DNA from: Atlantibacter sp032062175
GTDB taxonomy: Bacteria > Pseudomonadota > Gammaproteobacteria > Enterobacterales > Enterobacteriaceae
Reading direction: 5' to 3'
DNA length: 64,000 nucleotides
Assembly (NCBI RefSeq): GCF_032062175.1
Contig: NZ_DAMBQK010000008.1
Location: forward strand, 102,679 to 166,678
In this document: positions 15,647-24,351 of the stretch, in pieces
Numbering within the stretch: the stretch's first letter is position 1
Layout of the letters: every line of letters begins with the position of its first letter
Program-made: the position numbers and the translations under genes
Notes under the pieces: model-generated
What the model was told of the DNA's origin: nothing
Databases searched by the model: none
What the model saw: only the letters and a program-made list of their open reading frames with translations

Positions 15647-16855
15647 ATGAGCAAAGACATTGTTTTTTGTGCGGACGGGGTCTGGGGCGGGCCAGACCTT
15701 GACGTTCAACACAGCCCGGTTCGGGCTGGCAATGTTTACCAGCTGTTCGTGGCGCTGCGGGGGGAGGTGGATCAGCACAGCCTGCTGCTCGCCAATGAAC
15801 AGGAGAAAACCTGGCGGGATCCCGACGGGGAAGTCTTACAGGTCGCAAAGTATATTCATGGGGTGGGCGACCCGAATAATCCGTTTGCGAACAGTCTGGA
15901 TGGGGCATTTGGTGCCCGGCTTATCGTTCCCGTTGTCAGGGGTTATACCTTTATTAGCCGTCACTACCAGCCCGGCGATCGGATCTGGCTGATCGGATTT
16001 AGCCGCGGCGCGTACACGGTGCGGGCGCTGGCCGATATGATCCTCAGCCGTGGTTTGCTGGACAGCGCGCGCCTGGGGCTGAACGAGCATAACAAGCTTG
16101 ATGCCTGGCGACGGGCGGCGGCAATCTGGACGCAGTATCGCGCCCACGCCGCGCATATGGATGGCGAGCTGCTCGGGCAGGTGGTGAGCGATCTGCCCGG
16201 CTACTTCTGCGAACCGCCTAAGCCCGACGAGCTGATTACCCACGTCCCGATTGAAGCGGTCGCCGCGTTTGAAACCGTGGGTAAAAAAGGCATTCCCGCC
16301 TATTACCAGGATCAACGCACCGACGTGTTCCGCTTCGGATCGTCGGTGCTGGGTCCCCAGGTAAAGTACGGTCTACAGGCGGTGGCGATAGATGAAGAAC
16401 GTGTCGATCTGGAGCCGGTGCTGTGGGATTTCCGCGATCGGATTTTGCAGGTGCTGTTTGCCGGCATCCATGAGGATATCGGCGGCGGCTACGATGAAGA
16501 GAGCGAAGAAAGCGCGCTGGCCAACACCACGCTACGCTGGATGCGGGACGTCCTCAGCGACCTGGGTTTACCGCTGGAGGTGCGTCCGATTATCAGCAAC
16601 GGGTTAGGACCGCTGCACTGCAACTGGTTCCCGCCGACGCCGTGGCGGCACATCGCGCCACGGCGGTTTCCTGCCCCGGTTCACTCTTCACTGATGATTC
16701 ACCAGTCGGTGATCGACCGTATCTATGGCGGTAGCGCGCTGCCGTTCCAGTCTCCGGTTGATGGGATATGGAAGTTAAGCGATTACCAACCGGCGTCATT
16801 GCGAAAACATATGACCGCCGGCGGCATTCCGAAGAACTGGTCTGTTGCCTATTAA
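15647..16855 (+). CDS. DUF2235 alpha/beta hydrolase (Tle1-like phospholipase domain)
   Basis: A 402-residue protein whose whole length is a DUF2235 domain, the fold of type VI secretion phospholipase effectors of the Tle1 group and of some cytosolic hydrolases. It shows DGVWGG near residue 10, the nucleophile elbow GFSRG with S119, and FAGIHEDIGGGY, which supplies the catalytic Asp/His region. No signal peptide, PAAR, VgrG or adaptor is adjacent, and no obvious immunity gene follows, because the next gene is convergent after 6 nt. I place the start at ATG 15647 (MSKDIVFCADG), with upstream GCGGGA as ribosome site. It is read away from phnC. The hydrolase fold is likely; an antibacterial effector role is only one option. 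Confidence 0.82.
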   Translation: MSKDIVFCADGVWGGPDLDVQHSPVRAGNVYQLFVALRGEVDQHSLLLANEQEKTWRDPDGEVLQVAKYIHGVGDPNNPFANSLDGAFGARLIVPVVRGYTFISRHYQPGDRIWLIGFSRGAYTVRALADMILSRGLLDSARLGLNEHNKLDAWRRAAAIWTQYRAHAAHMDGELLGQVVSDLPGYFCEPPKPDELITHVPIEAVAAFETVGKKGIPAYYQDQRTDVFRFGSSVLGPQVKYGLQAVAIDEERVDLEPVLWDFRDRILQVLFAGIHEDIGGGYDEESEESALANTTLRWMRDVLSDLGLPLEVRPIISNGLGPLHCNWFPPTPWRHIAPRRFPAPVHSSLMIHQSVIDRIYGGSALPFQSPVDGIWKLSDYQPASLRKHMTAGGIPKNWSVAY

Positions 16856-16861
16856 CGTCTG

Positions 16862-18406
16862 TTAGCGAAAAACGGCAACGGCATCCACCAGCCGGGTCGC
16901 CTGATGCTTCACGGTTGCGGACGCTTCGGCTCCCTCTTGCACCAGGCTGGCATTTTGCTGGGTAATTTTATCCAGTTCGTCCACGGCGCGGGTAAGCTCT
17001 GTTAGCCCCTGCGCCTGGTGCGTCGTGGCGTCGCTGATTTGCGCAATCAGATTAGTGACGTTTTCGACCTGCTGTACAATCTCCCGCATGGTTTTACCCG
17101 CCACCTGTACCTGTTCTGAACCGGATTCTACATTGCGGGTGCTGGCCTCGATCAGCTTGCGAATATCGCTGGCGGCGGTTGCGCTTCGGCTGGCGAGATT
17201 GCGCACTTCGCCCGCCACAACCCCAAAACCTTTGCCCTGTTCCCCTGCACGGGCGGCTTCCACGGCGGCGTTCAGCGCCAGAATATTGGTCTGAAAGGCG
17301 ATGCTGTCGATCAGGCTGGTGATGCTGCTGATTTGCGATGTACTTTGTGCAATCTGGTCCATGGTGGCGATGACGGTTTCCATCACTTCACCGCCGTTAG
17401 TGGCCGCGTGGCAGGTGGAAAGCGAGAGCTTGTCGGCAGCGCTGGCGGTTTCGGTATTATGTTGAACCGTGGCGGCGAGCTGGTTCATAGTGGCAAGGGT
17501 TTGCTGGACGTTGACCGCCGTCTGGCGGGTTCGCTCGCTGAGATCGTCATTGCCCTGCGCAAGCGCGTCGCTGCCCTGTCGTACGGTCACCACCTGGCTG
17601 CTGACGTCGTTGACCAGCCAGCGAAACATCAGCCCGAGCTGGCTAATCGCGCGCAGCGTGGTGCCGATTTCGTCGGCGCGCTGCATGTGATCCACACTGT
17701 GGCTGGCTCCCGTGGCTACCTGCAACGCCTGTTTGCAGACCTTTTCCATCGGACGGGAAACCTGTGTCTCCAGCCACAGACAAATCAGCAGGCTACAGAT
17801 AGCCTGGAACCCCATAACGGTCAGCGCGCTATTCAGTGGCAACATGAGCGCCCAAAGCATCAGCGCGGTAAGGGGGAACAGTGTTAATAGCGGTAGCCGG
17901 ATACGCCAGCGCAGCGGCAGCGTTTTAGACAGATTGAATAATCGGCCCACACCACGGCGTACCAGTAATCCGCTGTAGAATCGAAAGCCGGTTAATTTTC
18001 CCTGGTTAATTTTCTTATACAACGCATCGGCCTGCGCTATTTCCTCCGGCCAGGCTTTTGTTCGAATAGACATATAACCGCACGTCTGGTTATTTCGCAC
18101 GATGGGGATCGCATTGGCCCGCACCCAATAAAAATCGCCATTATTACGGCGGTTTTTCACCAGTCCGGTCCACGGCTCGCCGCGCTTTAAGGTCTGCCAC
18201 ATGTCGGCAAATACCTGTTTTGGCATATCGGGATGGCGTACAACATTATGAGGATGGCTGATTAATTCCTCGGTACTAAAGCCGCTGGCGCTAATAAAAC
18301 TGTCGTTAGTATAAGTAATATAACTCTGCAAGTCGGTGGTGGACATTAATGTATCATTATCAGCCAGAATATATTCTTTATTGGTCGTGTGAGGAGAATA
18401 ACGCAT
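16862..18406 (-). CDS. Aer-like PAS methyl-accepting chemotaxis receptor
   Basis: A 514-residue chemoreceptor. Residues 1-115 are a PAS domain of the Aer type (NVVRHPDMPKQVFADMW, NNGDFYWVRANA), which in Aer binds FAD to sense redox state. Two close hydrophobic segments (about 168-212) anchor it without a periplasmic domain. A HAMP-like stretch and the signalling hairpin follow, with the conserved tip IDSIAFQTNILALNAAVEAA. The protein ends shortly after the methylation helices with no CheR-docking pentapeptide, as in Aer. The start has a clear AAGGA ribosome site and a FliA-type promoter upstream, so it should be expressed with flagella. It is convergent with the DUF2235 gene. Confidence 0.92.
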   Translation of the reverse strand: MRYSPHTTNKEYILADNDTLMSTTDLQSYITYTNDSFISASGFSTEELISHPHNVVRHPDMPKQVFADMWQTLKRGEPWTGLVKNRRNNGDFYWVRANAIPIVRNNQTCGYMSIRTKAWPEEIAQADALYKKINQGKLTGFRFYSGLLVRRGVGRLFNLSKTLPLRWRIRLPLLTLFPLTALMLWALMLPLNSALTVMGFQAICSLLICLWLETQVSRPMEKVCKQALQVATGASHSVDHMQRADEIGTTLRAISQLGLMFRWLVNDVSSQVVTVRQGSDALAQGNDDLSERTRQTAVNVQQTLATMNQLAATVQHNTETASAADKLSLSTCHAATNGGEVMETVIATMDQIAQSTSQISSITSLIDSIAFQTNILALNAAVEAARAGEQGKGFGVVAGEVRNLASRSATAASDIRKLIEASTRNVESGSEQVQVAGKTMREIVQQVENVTNLIAQISDATTHQAQGLTELTRAVDELDKITQQNASLVQEGAEASATVKHQATRLVDAVAVFR

Positions 18407-18455
18407 AAATTCATCCTTAATAAACGGATAGGGTTTGTCAGAACGGATTTATTAA

Positions 18456-18482
18456 TTATCGGTGGTGAGAGTATTATCTTTA
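18456..18482 (-). promoter_or_regulatory. FliA (sigma-28) promoter of the Aer-like receptor
   Basis: Read on the minus strand: TAAAGATA, an 11-nt spacer, then ACCGATAA, against the sigma-28 consensus TAAAGTTT-N11-GCCGATAA. The -10 element lies about 50 nt before the receptor start codon. Spacing is exact and 13 of 16 positions agree. Confidence 0.8.
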
Positions 18483-18640
18483 GGTATAAAAGACGTTTTT
18501 ATAATGTCCAAAAAAACATAGTTTTTTAATAATAAGAATATTGAATTATTATTAAGTAATTGATTAATATATGAATTACGATAAGCCTGTGATTGTTATC
18601 AAGTGGCTTGAATATATCTTTAAAGTAGCTTGAAATTATC

Positions 18641-18672
18641 AGCTTATCCGCTAAGGCATAACGGGATAAGCT
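18641..18672. repeat. Unassigned 9-bp inverted repeat
   Basis: AGCTTATCC (18641-18649) pairs with GGATAAGCT (18664-18672) around a 14-nt loop. It lies in the 343-base gap between the chemoreceptor start and the end of yjdM. No T run flanks it on either strand. It could be an operator or an mRNA end structure. The rest of the gap holds the FliA promoter and the yjdM terminator, and nothing else I can name. Confidence 0.4.
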
Positions 18673-18710
18673 TGCCACGAATAAGCGTCAGGATAGTGAT
18701 GAAGTGCCAG

Positions 18711-18742
18711 AGGAAAAATGCTGCGCTGTATGACAGCGCAGC
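18711..18742 (-). terminator. Rho-independent terminator of yjdM
   Basis: A perfect 10-bp stem GCTGCGCTGT/ACAGCGCAGC with a 3-nt loop, followed on the minus strand by ATTTTTCC, 8 nt after the yjdM stop. Confidence 0.9.
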
Positions 18743-18749
18743 GTAGAAA

Positions 18750-19085
18750 TCAGTTCTTTTTGACGAATTCTGATTTTAGCTTCATCGGGCCAAAACCATC
18801 GATTTTACAATCAATGTTATGGTCGCCTTCTACCAGACGAATGCCTTTCACTTTGGTGCCGATCTTCAGCATTGAAGAGCTGCCTTTCACCTTGAGATCT
18901 TTGATAACGGTGACGCTGTCGCCGTCGGCCAGCAGGTTGCCGTTGGCATCTTTAACGATCAGCGTATCTGCTTCCGGCGCTTCTTCAGTGGCGTTCCATT
19001 CGTGCGCGCACTCCGGGCAAATGAACATGCCGTTATCTTCATAGGTATATTCGGACTGGCACTGAGGGCAGTGGGGAAGTTGCAT
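18750..19085 (-). CDS. yjdM: YjdM (PhnA-like) zinc-ribbon protein
   Basis: A 111-residue protein of the PhnA/YjdM family: an N-terminal zinc ribbon (CPQC at 6-9, CPEC about 18 residues on) and a C-terminal SH3-like beta domain (DGDSVTVIKDLKVKGSS). Despite the old name PhnA, the family is not needed for C-P cleavage and has no settled function. The start is the ATG at 19083-19085 (MQLPHCPQC), with a GAGGAAA ribosome site; the frame extends upstream without family similarity. It is monocistronic, with its own terminator. Confidence 0.94.
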   Translation of the reverse strand: MQLPHCPQCQSEYTYEDNGMFICPECAHEWNATEEAPEADTLIVKDANGNLLADGDSVTVIKDLKVKGSSSMLKIGTKVKGIRLVEGDHNIDCKIDGFGPMKLKSEFVKKN

Positions 19086-19666
19086 GGGGTTTCCTCTAAA
19101 AACGGTGGCGTGCTGTAAGCCGCAATAATGTGAAAAACGGGCATTCACCCGCAAAAACCGAGGATTATAACCTAAATCCCTGAACTTATCAGGGATTATT
19201 CCGCGCGCTGGCGCAACAACGCGCTACATCGGCTGCGACGCTTCACGAAGGTTGTCAATAACCTAAATTTTAGCGCAAATATGCGAAACATATATCGTGA
19301 TTTGTCTTGTGTCGGTGTTATTCTGGCCTCTTAAGTGATATTTATTATTCTATGGTTATCGACAATCATCAGGGCTACACATCGGCCACAATGAGCGCAC
19401 GCTTAATCACTTCATCGAATGGCTTATTTTTCCATTCAGGATGGCTTTTGCCCATAGCAGAGAAAAAAGAAAAATCCAGCATGGGTCGTCATTATTAGCG
19501 ATTTTAATAACGTCACCAGATGGATAAACTGGTTATTTTCACCAAACAAAACGGCGTTTTAACTATTAAGGATTTATTTCCTTCAGGTAATTATAAAAGG
19601 CGTTACCCGATAATAAAAAGATAAAGCAAATAAAACTAAAGAAAATTTGCATTAAGGAAACATTTT
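19086..19666. other. 581-base AT-rich intergenic region between yjdM and crfC
   Basis: This gap separates divergent yjdM and crfC and must hold both promoters. A 63-codon frame at 19307-19498 has no ribosome site and no recognisable features, so I do not call it a gene. A short AAGGA/TCCTT inverted repeat occurs near 19569-19586. I see no tRNA, insertion sequence or CRISPR. The AT-rich second half could bind H-NS. Confidence 0.5.
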
Positions 19667-22036
19667 ATGCATACACAGACAATTTTTGAATTAAGCCAGG
19701 AAGCGGAGCGGTTAATCCATCTCGCCATGCATAACCTGGATATGCTGAAAAAAATCCCTTTGGCGGTGCAGGAAAATCCATCTGGTTTAGAGGGCGCGCG
19801 GATCGCGACGATCCATCCGTTACACTTCAGCCACAAGGGCGTGGAGGTTCAACAGGAAACCTTGCGCAATGAGCTACGTAAGGTGACGCATCAGGAAATG
19901 GTGCTGGCGATTGTCGGCACCATGAAAGCGGGGAAATCCACCACCATTAATGCCATCGTCGGCACAGAAGTGTTGCCGAACCGCAACCGCCCCATGACGG
20001 CACTACCGACGCTGATCCGCCATACGCCCGGCCAGGTCGACCCAATACTGTATTTTCCCCATGTCGGGCCTATTGAAACGTTAATGGCTGAACTGCAAAA
20101 AAAATTGTACGCCCGGCGTCGGGAAAACCTCGCTTCGCAACTGGAAATCGACAAGGACATGGACAGCCTGCTGTTGCGTATCGCCAGCGGCACCCGGTTT
20201 GAGAAACAATATTTAGGCGCGCAGCCGATCTTCCATTGCCTGAAAAGCCTCAACGATCTGGTGCGCTTGTCGAAAGTGCTGGATGTGGCGTTTCCCTTCA
20301 GCGCGTATACCGCGATCGAGCATATTCCGTTTATTCAGGTGGAGTTCGTCCACCTGGCGGGGATGGACCAGGGGTTAGGACAGTTAACCCTGTTGGATAC
20401 CCCCGGCCCCAACGAGGCCGGACAGCCTCATCTGCAAAAAATGCTTCAGGAACAGCTGGCGAGCGCGTCGGCGGTGCTGGCGGTGATGGATTACACCCAG
20501 CTCAAGTCCGTTTCCGATGAAGAAGTGCGCCAGGCGTTATCCACGGTGGGCAAATCGGTGCCGCTTTACGCGCTGGTCAACAAATTCGATCAGAAAGACC
20601 GTAACAGCGACGATGAAGATCAGGTGCGGGCGCTGATTTCCGGCACCCTGATGAAGGGCCATATTGAGCCGGACCATATTTTCCCGGTGTCGTCGATGTG
20701 GGCGTATTTAGCCAATCGCGCGCGCCATGAGCTGATGCATAAAGGCCAGTTGCCGTCCCATACCCAGCAGCTGTGGGTGCAGGATTTCGCGGAAGCGGCG
20801 CTGGGCCGACGCTGGCGTACTGAATCGTTAACCGATATCACCGCGCTGCGCCATGCCGCCGAGCTTTTATGGGAAGATTCCCTGTTTGAGCAGCCGATCA
20901 AAACGGTGCTGCATGCGGCCCATGCCAACGCCTCGCTTTACGCGTTGCGCTCCGCATCGCATAAGTTGCTGAACTACGCCCAGAGCGCGCAAACCTATAT
21001 GACTTTTCGCCGCCAGGGGCTGGATATCGCCAGCGACCAGTTGCAGCAGAGCATCGTACGGCTGCGCCAGAATATCGACGAGTTGCAGTCCTCCCGTAAC
21101 GGGGTACGCGACGAGGTTCAGCACGAAGTGGCCCAGGCATTGCAGGGCGGAGCGGCGTGCATTGCGGATTATCAGCGCCGCATGATTGAAAGCCTGAGCA
21201 GCTATTTCCGCAGCGGGCAAATTCCTGAGGTTTCCCTGAGTGGTATTGGCCGCCACGACCCGCATCGCCGCCGCGATTTTGAGCCGGGTTGCCAGCAGAT
21301 GATGCTGGAGTCTGAAAGCGAAGCGCGCACGCTGCTGCATAAAATCCGCGCCTCGTGCGATGTGATTATGCTGGGCTTTCAGGAAGGATTGATCCGCGAC
21401 CTGGCGACCTTATTCAGCCAACTGGAAATCACCCTGACGCGCACCCTGCGCGATGCGTTGCATCCCATCGAAACCCGCGTCTCTGACGGCCTGATCCAGG
21501 CGGGATTTAAAGCGCACATTACGCTACCCGCATTCAGCGCCAATCAACTTAACTTTAACGCGCACTCGCTGTTTAACGACGCTATCGATCAGCAAACGCT
21601 GCCGCTTAACCGCGCCCGCGGCAGAGGCGGGATGAAAGGAACGGTGGTGCGCTGGCTGAACAGCTCGGAGTGGGGCTGGGAAGGCTATACCGCCAGCGCC
21701 CGGCGTTTCGTGATAGATATCCCGGGCCTTGAACAAAAGCTGTATCAGCATATCGAACAGTTCAGCAGCCAGGTGCGACAGGCGATGGACACGCAAATTG
21801 ATGTCTCTGTCAGCGCGGGTCTCGCCAGCTTCTTCGCCGAGTTCTCCGGCGCGCTGTCCTCAATCGAAGCCAGCCTGCAGCAAAGCCTGGTCGCTCGCCA
21901 GCAAAATGAAGATGCGCTTCTGGCGCTGCGTAAACAGCTACAACAGTGCAATTCCACCGCCGGGTTTATTTATGAGGATGCCCGGTTACTGCGCGATGAT
22001 ATCCAAACCCTTTTTGCTGCGGAGTATGGCGTATGA
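19667..22036 (+). CDS. crfC: CrfC (YjdA), dynamin-like GTPase
   Basis: A 789-residue large GTPase of the bacterial dynamin family. G1 is GTMKAGKST at 84-92, G3 LLDTPGPNEAG, and G4 NKFD. A long alpha-helical region (about 400-780) fits the assembly stalk of dynamins. In E. coli CrfC (742 residues) is reported to keep sister replication forks together near the replisome and binds the sliding clamp; the protein here is somewhat longer. The start ATG has an AAGGAA ribosome site. It overlaps yjcZ by 4 nt (ATGA), so the two are co-translated, as in E. coli. Confidence 0.93.
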   Translation: MHTQTIFELSQEAERLIHLAMHNLDMLKKIPLAVQENPSGLEGARIATIHPLHFSHKGVEVQQETLRNELRKVTHQEMVLAIVGTMKAGKSTTINAIVGTEVLPNRNRPMTALPTLIRHTPGQVDPILYFPHVGPIETLMAELQKKLYARRRENLASQLEIDKDMDSLLLRIASGTRFEKQYLGAQPIFHCLKSLNDLVRLSKVLDVAFPFSAYTAIEHIPFIQVEFVHLAGMDQGLGQLTLLDTPGPNEAGQPHLQKMLQEQLASASAVLAVMDYTQLKSVSDEEVRQALSTVGKSVPLYALVNKFDQKDRNSDDEDQVRALISGTLMKGHIEPDHIFPVSSMWAYLANRARHELMHKGQLPSHTQQLWVQDFAEAALGRRWRTESLTDITALRHAAELLWEDSLFEQPIKTVLHAAHANASLYALRSASHKLLNYAQSAQTYMTFRRQGLDIASDQLQQSIVRLRQNIDELQSSRNGVRDEVQHEVAQALQGGAACIADYQRRMIESLSSYFRSGQIPEVSLSGIGRHDPHRRRDFEPGCQQMMLESESEARTLLHKIRASCDVIMLGFQEGLIRDLATLFSQLEITLTRTLRDALHPIETRVSDGLIQAGFKAHITLPAFSANQLNFNAHSLFNDAIDQQTLPLNRARGRGGMKGTVVRWLNSSEWGWEGYTASARRFVIDIPGLEQKLYQHIEQFSSQVRQAMDTQIDVSVSAGLASFFAEFSGALSSIEASLQQSLVARQQNEDALLALRKQLQQCNSTAGFIYEDARLLRDDIQTLFAAEYGV

Positions 22037-22908
22037 GGCAGACCGCTTTACTTGATGGACCAGGACGGCTTTTACAAAGCGTCACGGATAAGTGGATGGT
22101 CGATACCACCCTGGCCGTTCAACAGCGGCGCGTCCCGCCTGCGGTTCCGCACCAGCAGGCGATAGGCGAGCGGTTGCAGAAGGAGTTGCTGGCGCAATCC
22201 AACCTGCCGAACTGGTGGACCACCGCCGCCATGACCGAGGGCGCGCAGTGGCTGCCGGGGTTGCTGGACGGCGTGAGCCAGTACCGCCAGCCGGGGCATA
22301 TGGCGTTAAGCCTGATTGCTCAGGCGCTGCTGGCGGAAATCCCAGGCCGGGAGCCCGCCCTGGTGACGCAACTGGAACAGTTAGGCAGTTATTACCAGCA
22401 GTGCGCCACGCGGCTTGAAGATGAACTGGCCTCGCGCGGGCTGGAAAACGAAGGCCTCGAGCATATCGATGCGGTATTCGACCGCTGGCGTTCCGGCCAT
22501 TACGGTGAGTTTTCTCCTGCAGGGCGGTGTTATGTGGTGCTGGAGGAGTTACGCTGGGGCCGTTGCGGCGCGGCTATTCGGCTGAGCACGCCAAAAGCGC
22601 GTGACGCGCTGCTGGAAGAGATCCGTCGGCAGGCGACGGCGTTGCTGGCCAAAAGCGTCGACGCCTCAGCGCAGACGCGTCACTTTTATCAGCAGTGGCT
22701 CAATTCCCCGCCGACGCCGAGCCTGTTGGATTATAAAGATACCCTGAGTTGGCTGGGCAACTGGAGCGACAGCGAACGCCAGCCGGTGTGCTGGTCAGTC
22801 ACCCAAAGCTGGAAAAGCGTGGCGCTGGGTATGCCGCGTTTGTGTTCTGCGTCGCGTCTGGCCGGAGCGATGGTGGATGAAGTGCTGGTGGATTCGCTGG
22901 CAGCCTGA
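22033..22908 (+). CDS. yjcZ: YjcZ family protein, CrfC partner
   Basis: A 291-residue protein of the YjcZ family, largely helical and without recognised catalytic motifs. Invariant pairing and 4-nt overlap with the dynamin-like crfC suggest it works with it. E. coli YjcZ is about the same length (292) and has been linked to motility suppression, a weak lead. No signal peptide or membrane segment. A strong terminator follows. Confidence 0.88.
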   Translation: MRQTALLDGPGRLLQSVTDKWMVDTTLAVQQRRVPPAVPHQQAIGERLQKELLAQSNLPNWWTTAAMTEGAQWLPGLLDGVSQYRQPGHMALSLIAQALLAEIPGREPALVTQLEQLGSYYQQCATRLEDELASRGLENEGLEHIDAVFDRWRSGHYGEFSPAGRCYVVLEELRWGRCGAAIRLSTPKARDALLEEIRRQATALLAKSVDASAQTRHFYQQWLNSPPTPSLLDYKDTLSWLGNWSDSERQPVCWSVTQSWKSVALGMPRLCSASRLAGAMVDEVLVDSLAA

Positions 22909-22928
22909 TTTTATCTGATCCTTATAAA

Positions 22929-22967
22929 GCAAAACGCCGCACTCGGGAGTGCGGCGTTTTTTTTTAC
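22929..22967. terminator. Bidirectional terminator between yjcZ and kdgT
   Basis: A long GC-rich stem (AAAACGCCGCACT paired with AGTGCGGCGTTTT) ending in nine T on the plus strand. A-rich flanks on the left make it usable for kdgT on the minus strand too. Confidence 0.9.
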
Positions 22968-22977
22968 GGTTTAGCGA

Positions 22978-23973
22978 TTAGTGGTGCTGAACCTGCTGCT
23001 CCGGCTGCTTCGCCTCAGCGGGTTTATAACCGCCGACGTGTTTGGCGTACAGCGCGGTGATAATCGGCACCAGGATGGCGGTAACGATAACGCTCGCGGC
23101 GACCAGCGCGGTGGCGGAAGCGGCGACCGGTTCAAACGCCGGGTTAATCTGCGCGATGATAACCGGGTTCGCAACCGCTGCGCCTGCTGCGGAAGACGCT
23201 GCCACACCGGCAGTACCATTACCGCCGCCAATCACGCGGTCTGCGATAATCAGCGGGATACCGGTGATAACGATAACCGCAACACCCAGAACTACGCCCA
23301 GAAGACCTGTATCCAGAATCACACCCAGGTTGATGGTGTTACCCAGCGCGAAGCCGAAGAACGGGATCAGAACCGGGGTCGCCTTGCTGAAGAACGCGCG
23401 GAAATCGTGGTCCAGGTTACCCAGGGTAAAGCCAATCAGGAACGGCAGCACAGCGCCGATAAAGTGGTGCGGCTCGAATGAAGCCAGACCTGCGGAACCC
23501 AGGATCACCATGGTCATCAGCGGGCCGGATTCCAGAGACATCAGGACGAATGCGCCAGATTCTTCTTTAGTACCGTACTGGTTCATCAGGCTGGCATACA
23601 GACCACCGTTGGTCATATCCATCGCAGACACGATTGCCAGCACCGAAATACCGGCAAAGAAGCCGGTCTGAATCCCGCCTTCCGGGATAAACGACGCGGC
23701 AATCATGGCGACCAGCCAGGCTACGCCGATTTTGGTAATAACCAGCGTACCGGACTTACGTAATACGGTGCCGGTTGCGCGTAAATCGATTGAGGCCCCG
23801 ATACAGAAAAACCATACCGCAAGAATCGGTACCGTTCCGCTAATCATACCTTTGGTAAAGGAACCGAAATACGCGCCGGTATCCGGTGCAAAGGTATTGA
23901 GAATGGCACCGAGCAGGAGCGGAATAAGCATCATCCCGCCCGGGATTCGTTCCATAGTCGCTTTAATTTTCAT
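22978..23973 (-). CDS. kdgT: KdgT 2-keto-3-deoxygluconate permease
   Basis: A 331-residue inner-membrane H+ symporter of the KdgT family for 2-keto-3-deoxygluconate, an intermediate of pectin and uronate breakdown. It has about ten hydrophobic segments and the family motifs MERIPGGMMLIPLLLG and GNGTAGVAASSAAGAAVANP. I start at the ATG at 23971-23973 (MKIKATMERIPGG), equal to the family start. It is divergent from kduI across a region with two KdgR boxes. Confidence 0.95.
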   Translation of the reverse strand: MKIKATMERIPGGMMLIPLLLGAILNTFAPDTGAYFGSFTKGMISGTVPILAVWFFCIGASIDLRATGTVLRKSGTLVITKIGVAWLVAMIAASFIPEGGIQTGFFAGISVLAIVSAMDMTNGGLYASLMNQYGTKEESGAFVLMSLESGPLMTMVILGSAGLASFEPHHFIGAVLPFLIGFTLGNLDHDFRAFFSKATPVLIPFFGFALGNTINLGVILDTGLLGVVLGVAVIVITGIPLIIADRVIGGGNGTAGVAASSAAGAAVANPVIIAQINPAFEPVAASATALVAASVIVTAILVPIITALYAKHVGGYKPAEAKQPEQQVQHH

Positions 23974-24162
23974 GTACAGGCCTCTTAACTTAGATTTTCT
24001 GGTATCAGCAGACAGGTTTTGCAAGCTGCTAATAAAAAAGATTTTTTGTGCGTTGCGAGTCGTATTGTCTTCTCCGGGTGGCGCGCCTTTACGGGTCACC
24101 TTGCCGTCTGGCTTAAGTAAAAATCTGAATCTCGCTAATCAGTGGTGATACTATTGATCCAT

Positions 24163-24177
24163 TGGAATATTGATTCA
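24163..24177. promoter_or_regulatory. KdgR operator 1 in the kdgT-kduI intergenic region
   Basis: TGGAATATTGATTCA matches the palindromic KdgR consensus TGAAACATTGTTTCA at 12 of 15 positions. It lies between the divergent kdgT and kduI genes, about 190 nt from each start. KdgR represses uronate catabolic genes until KDG or its precursors accumulate. The remainder of this 378-base gap shows no gene. Confidence 0.7.
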
Positions 24178-24184
24178 ATAGAAA

Positions 24185-24199
24185 TGAAACGTTGTTTTA
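24185..24199. promoter_or_regulatory. KdgR operator 2 in the kdgT-kduI intergenic region
   Basis: TGAAACGTTGTTTTA matches the KdgR consensus at 13 of 15 positions. Its centre is 22 bp (two helical turns) from that of operator 1, placing both on the same face of the DNA and allowing paired binding. Confidence 0.75.
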
Positions 24200-24351
24200 G
24201 TTATCTTCGTCACAATATTGATTTTTGGTTTTGTTAAGATCGGTAACAGCGAAAATTAATGTAAAGAGTTTGTACTTTTTATTGTTGAATATGCTGAATT
24301 AATAATAACGGGCGTTATTCTTAGCCCCCGTAACGTCACTGAGGAGACATA

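Noticed and set aside
19307..19498. A 63-codon ORF upstream of crfC
   Set aside because: No ribosome site, no recognisable composition or motif, and it lies in an AT-rich promoter region where such frames occur by chance.
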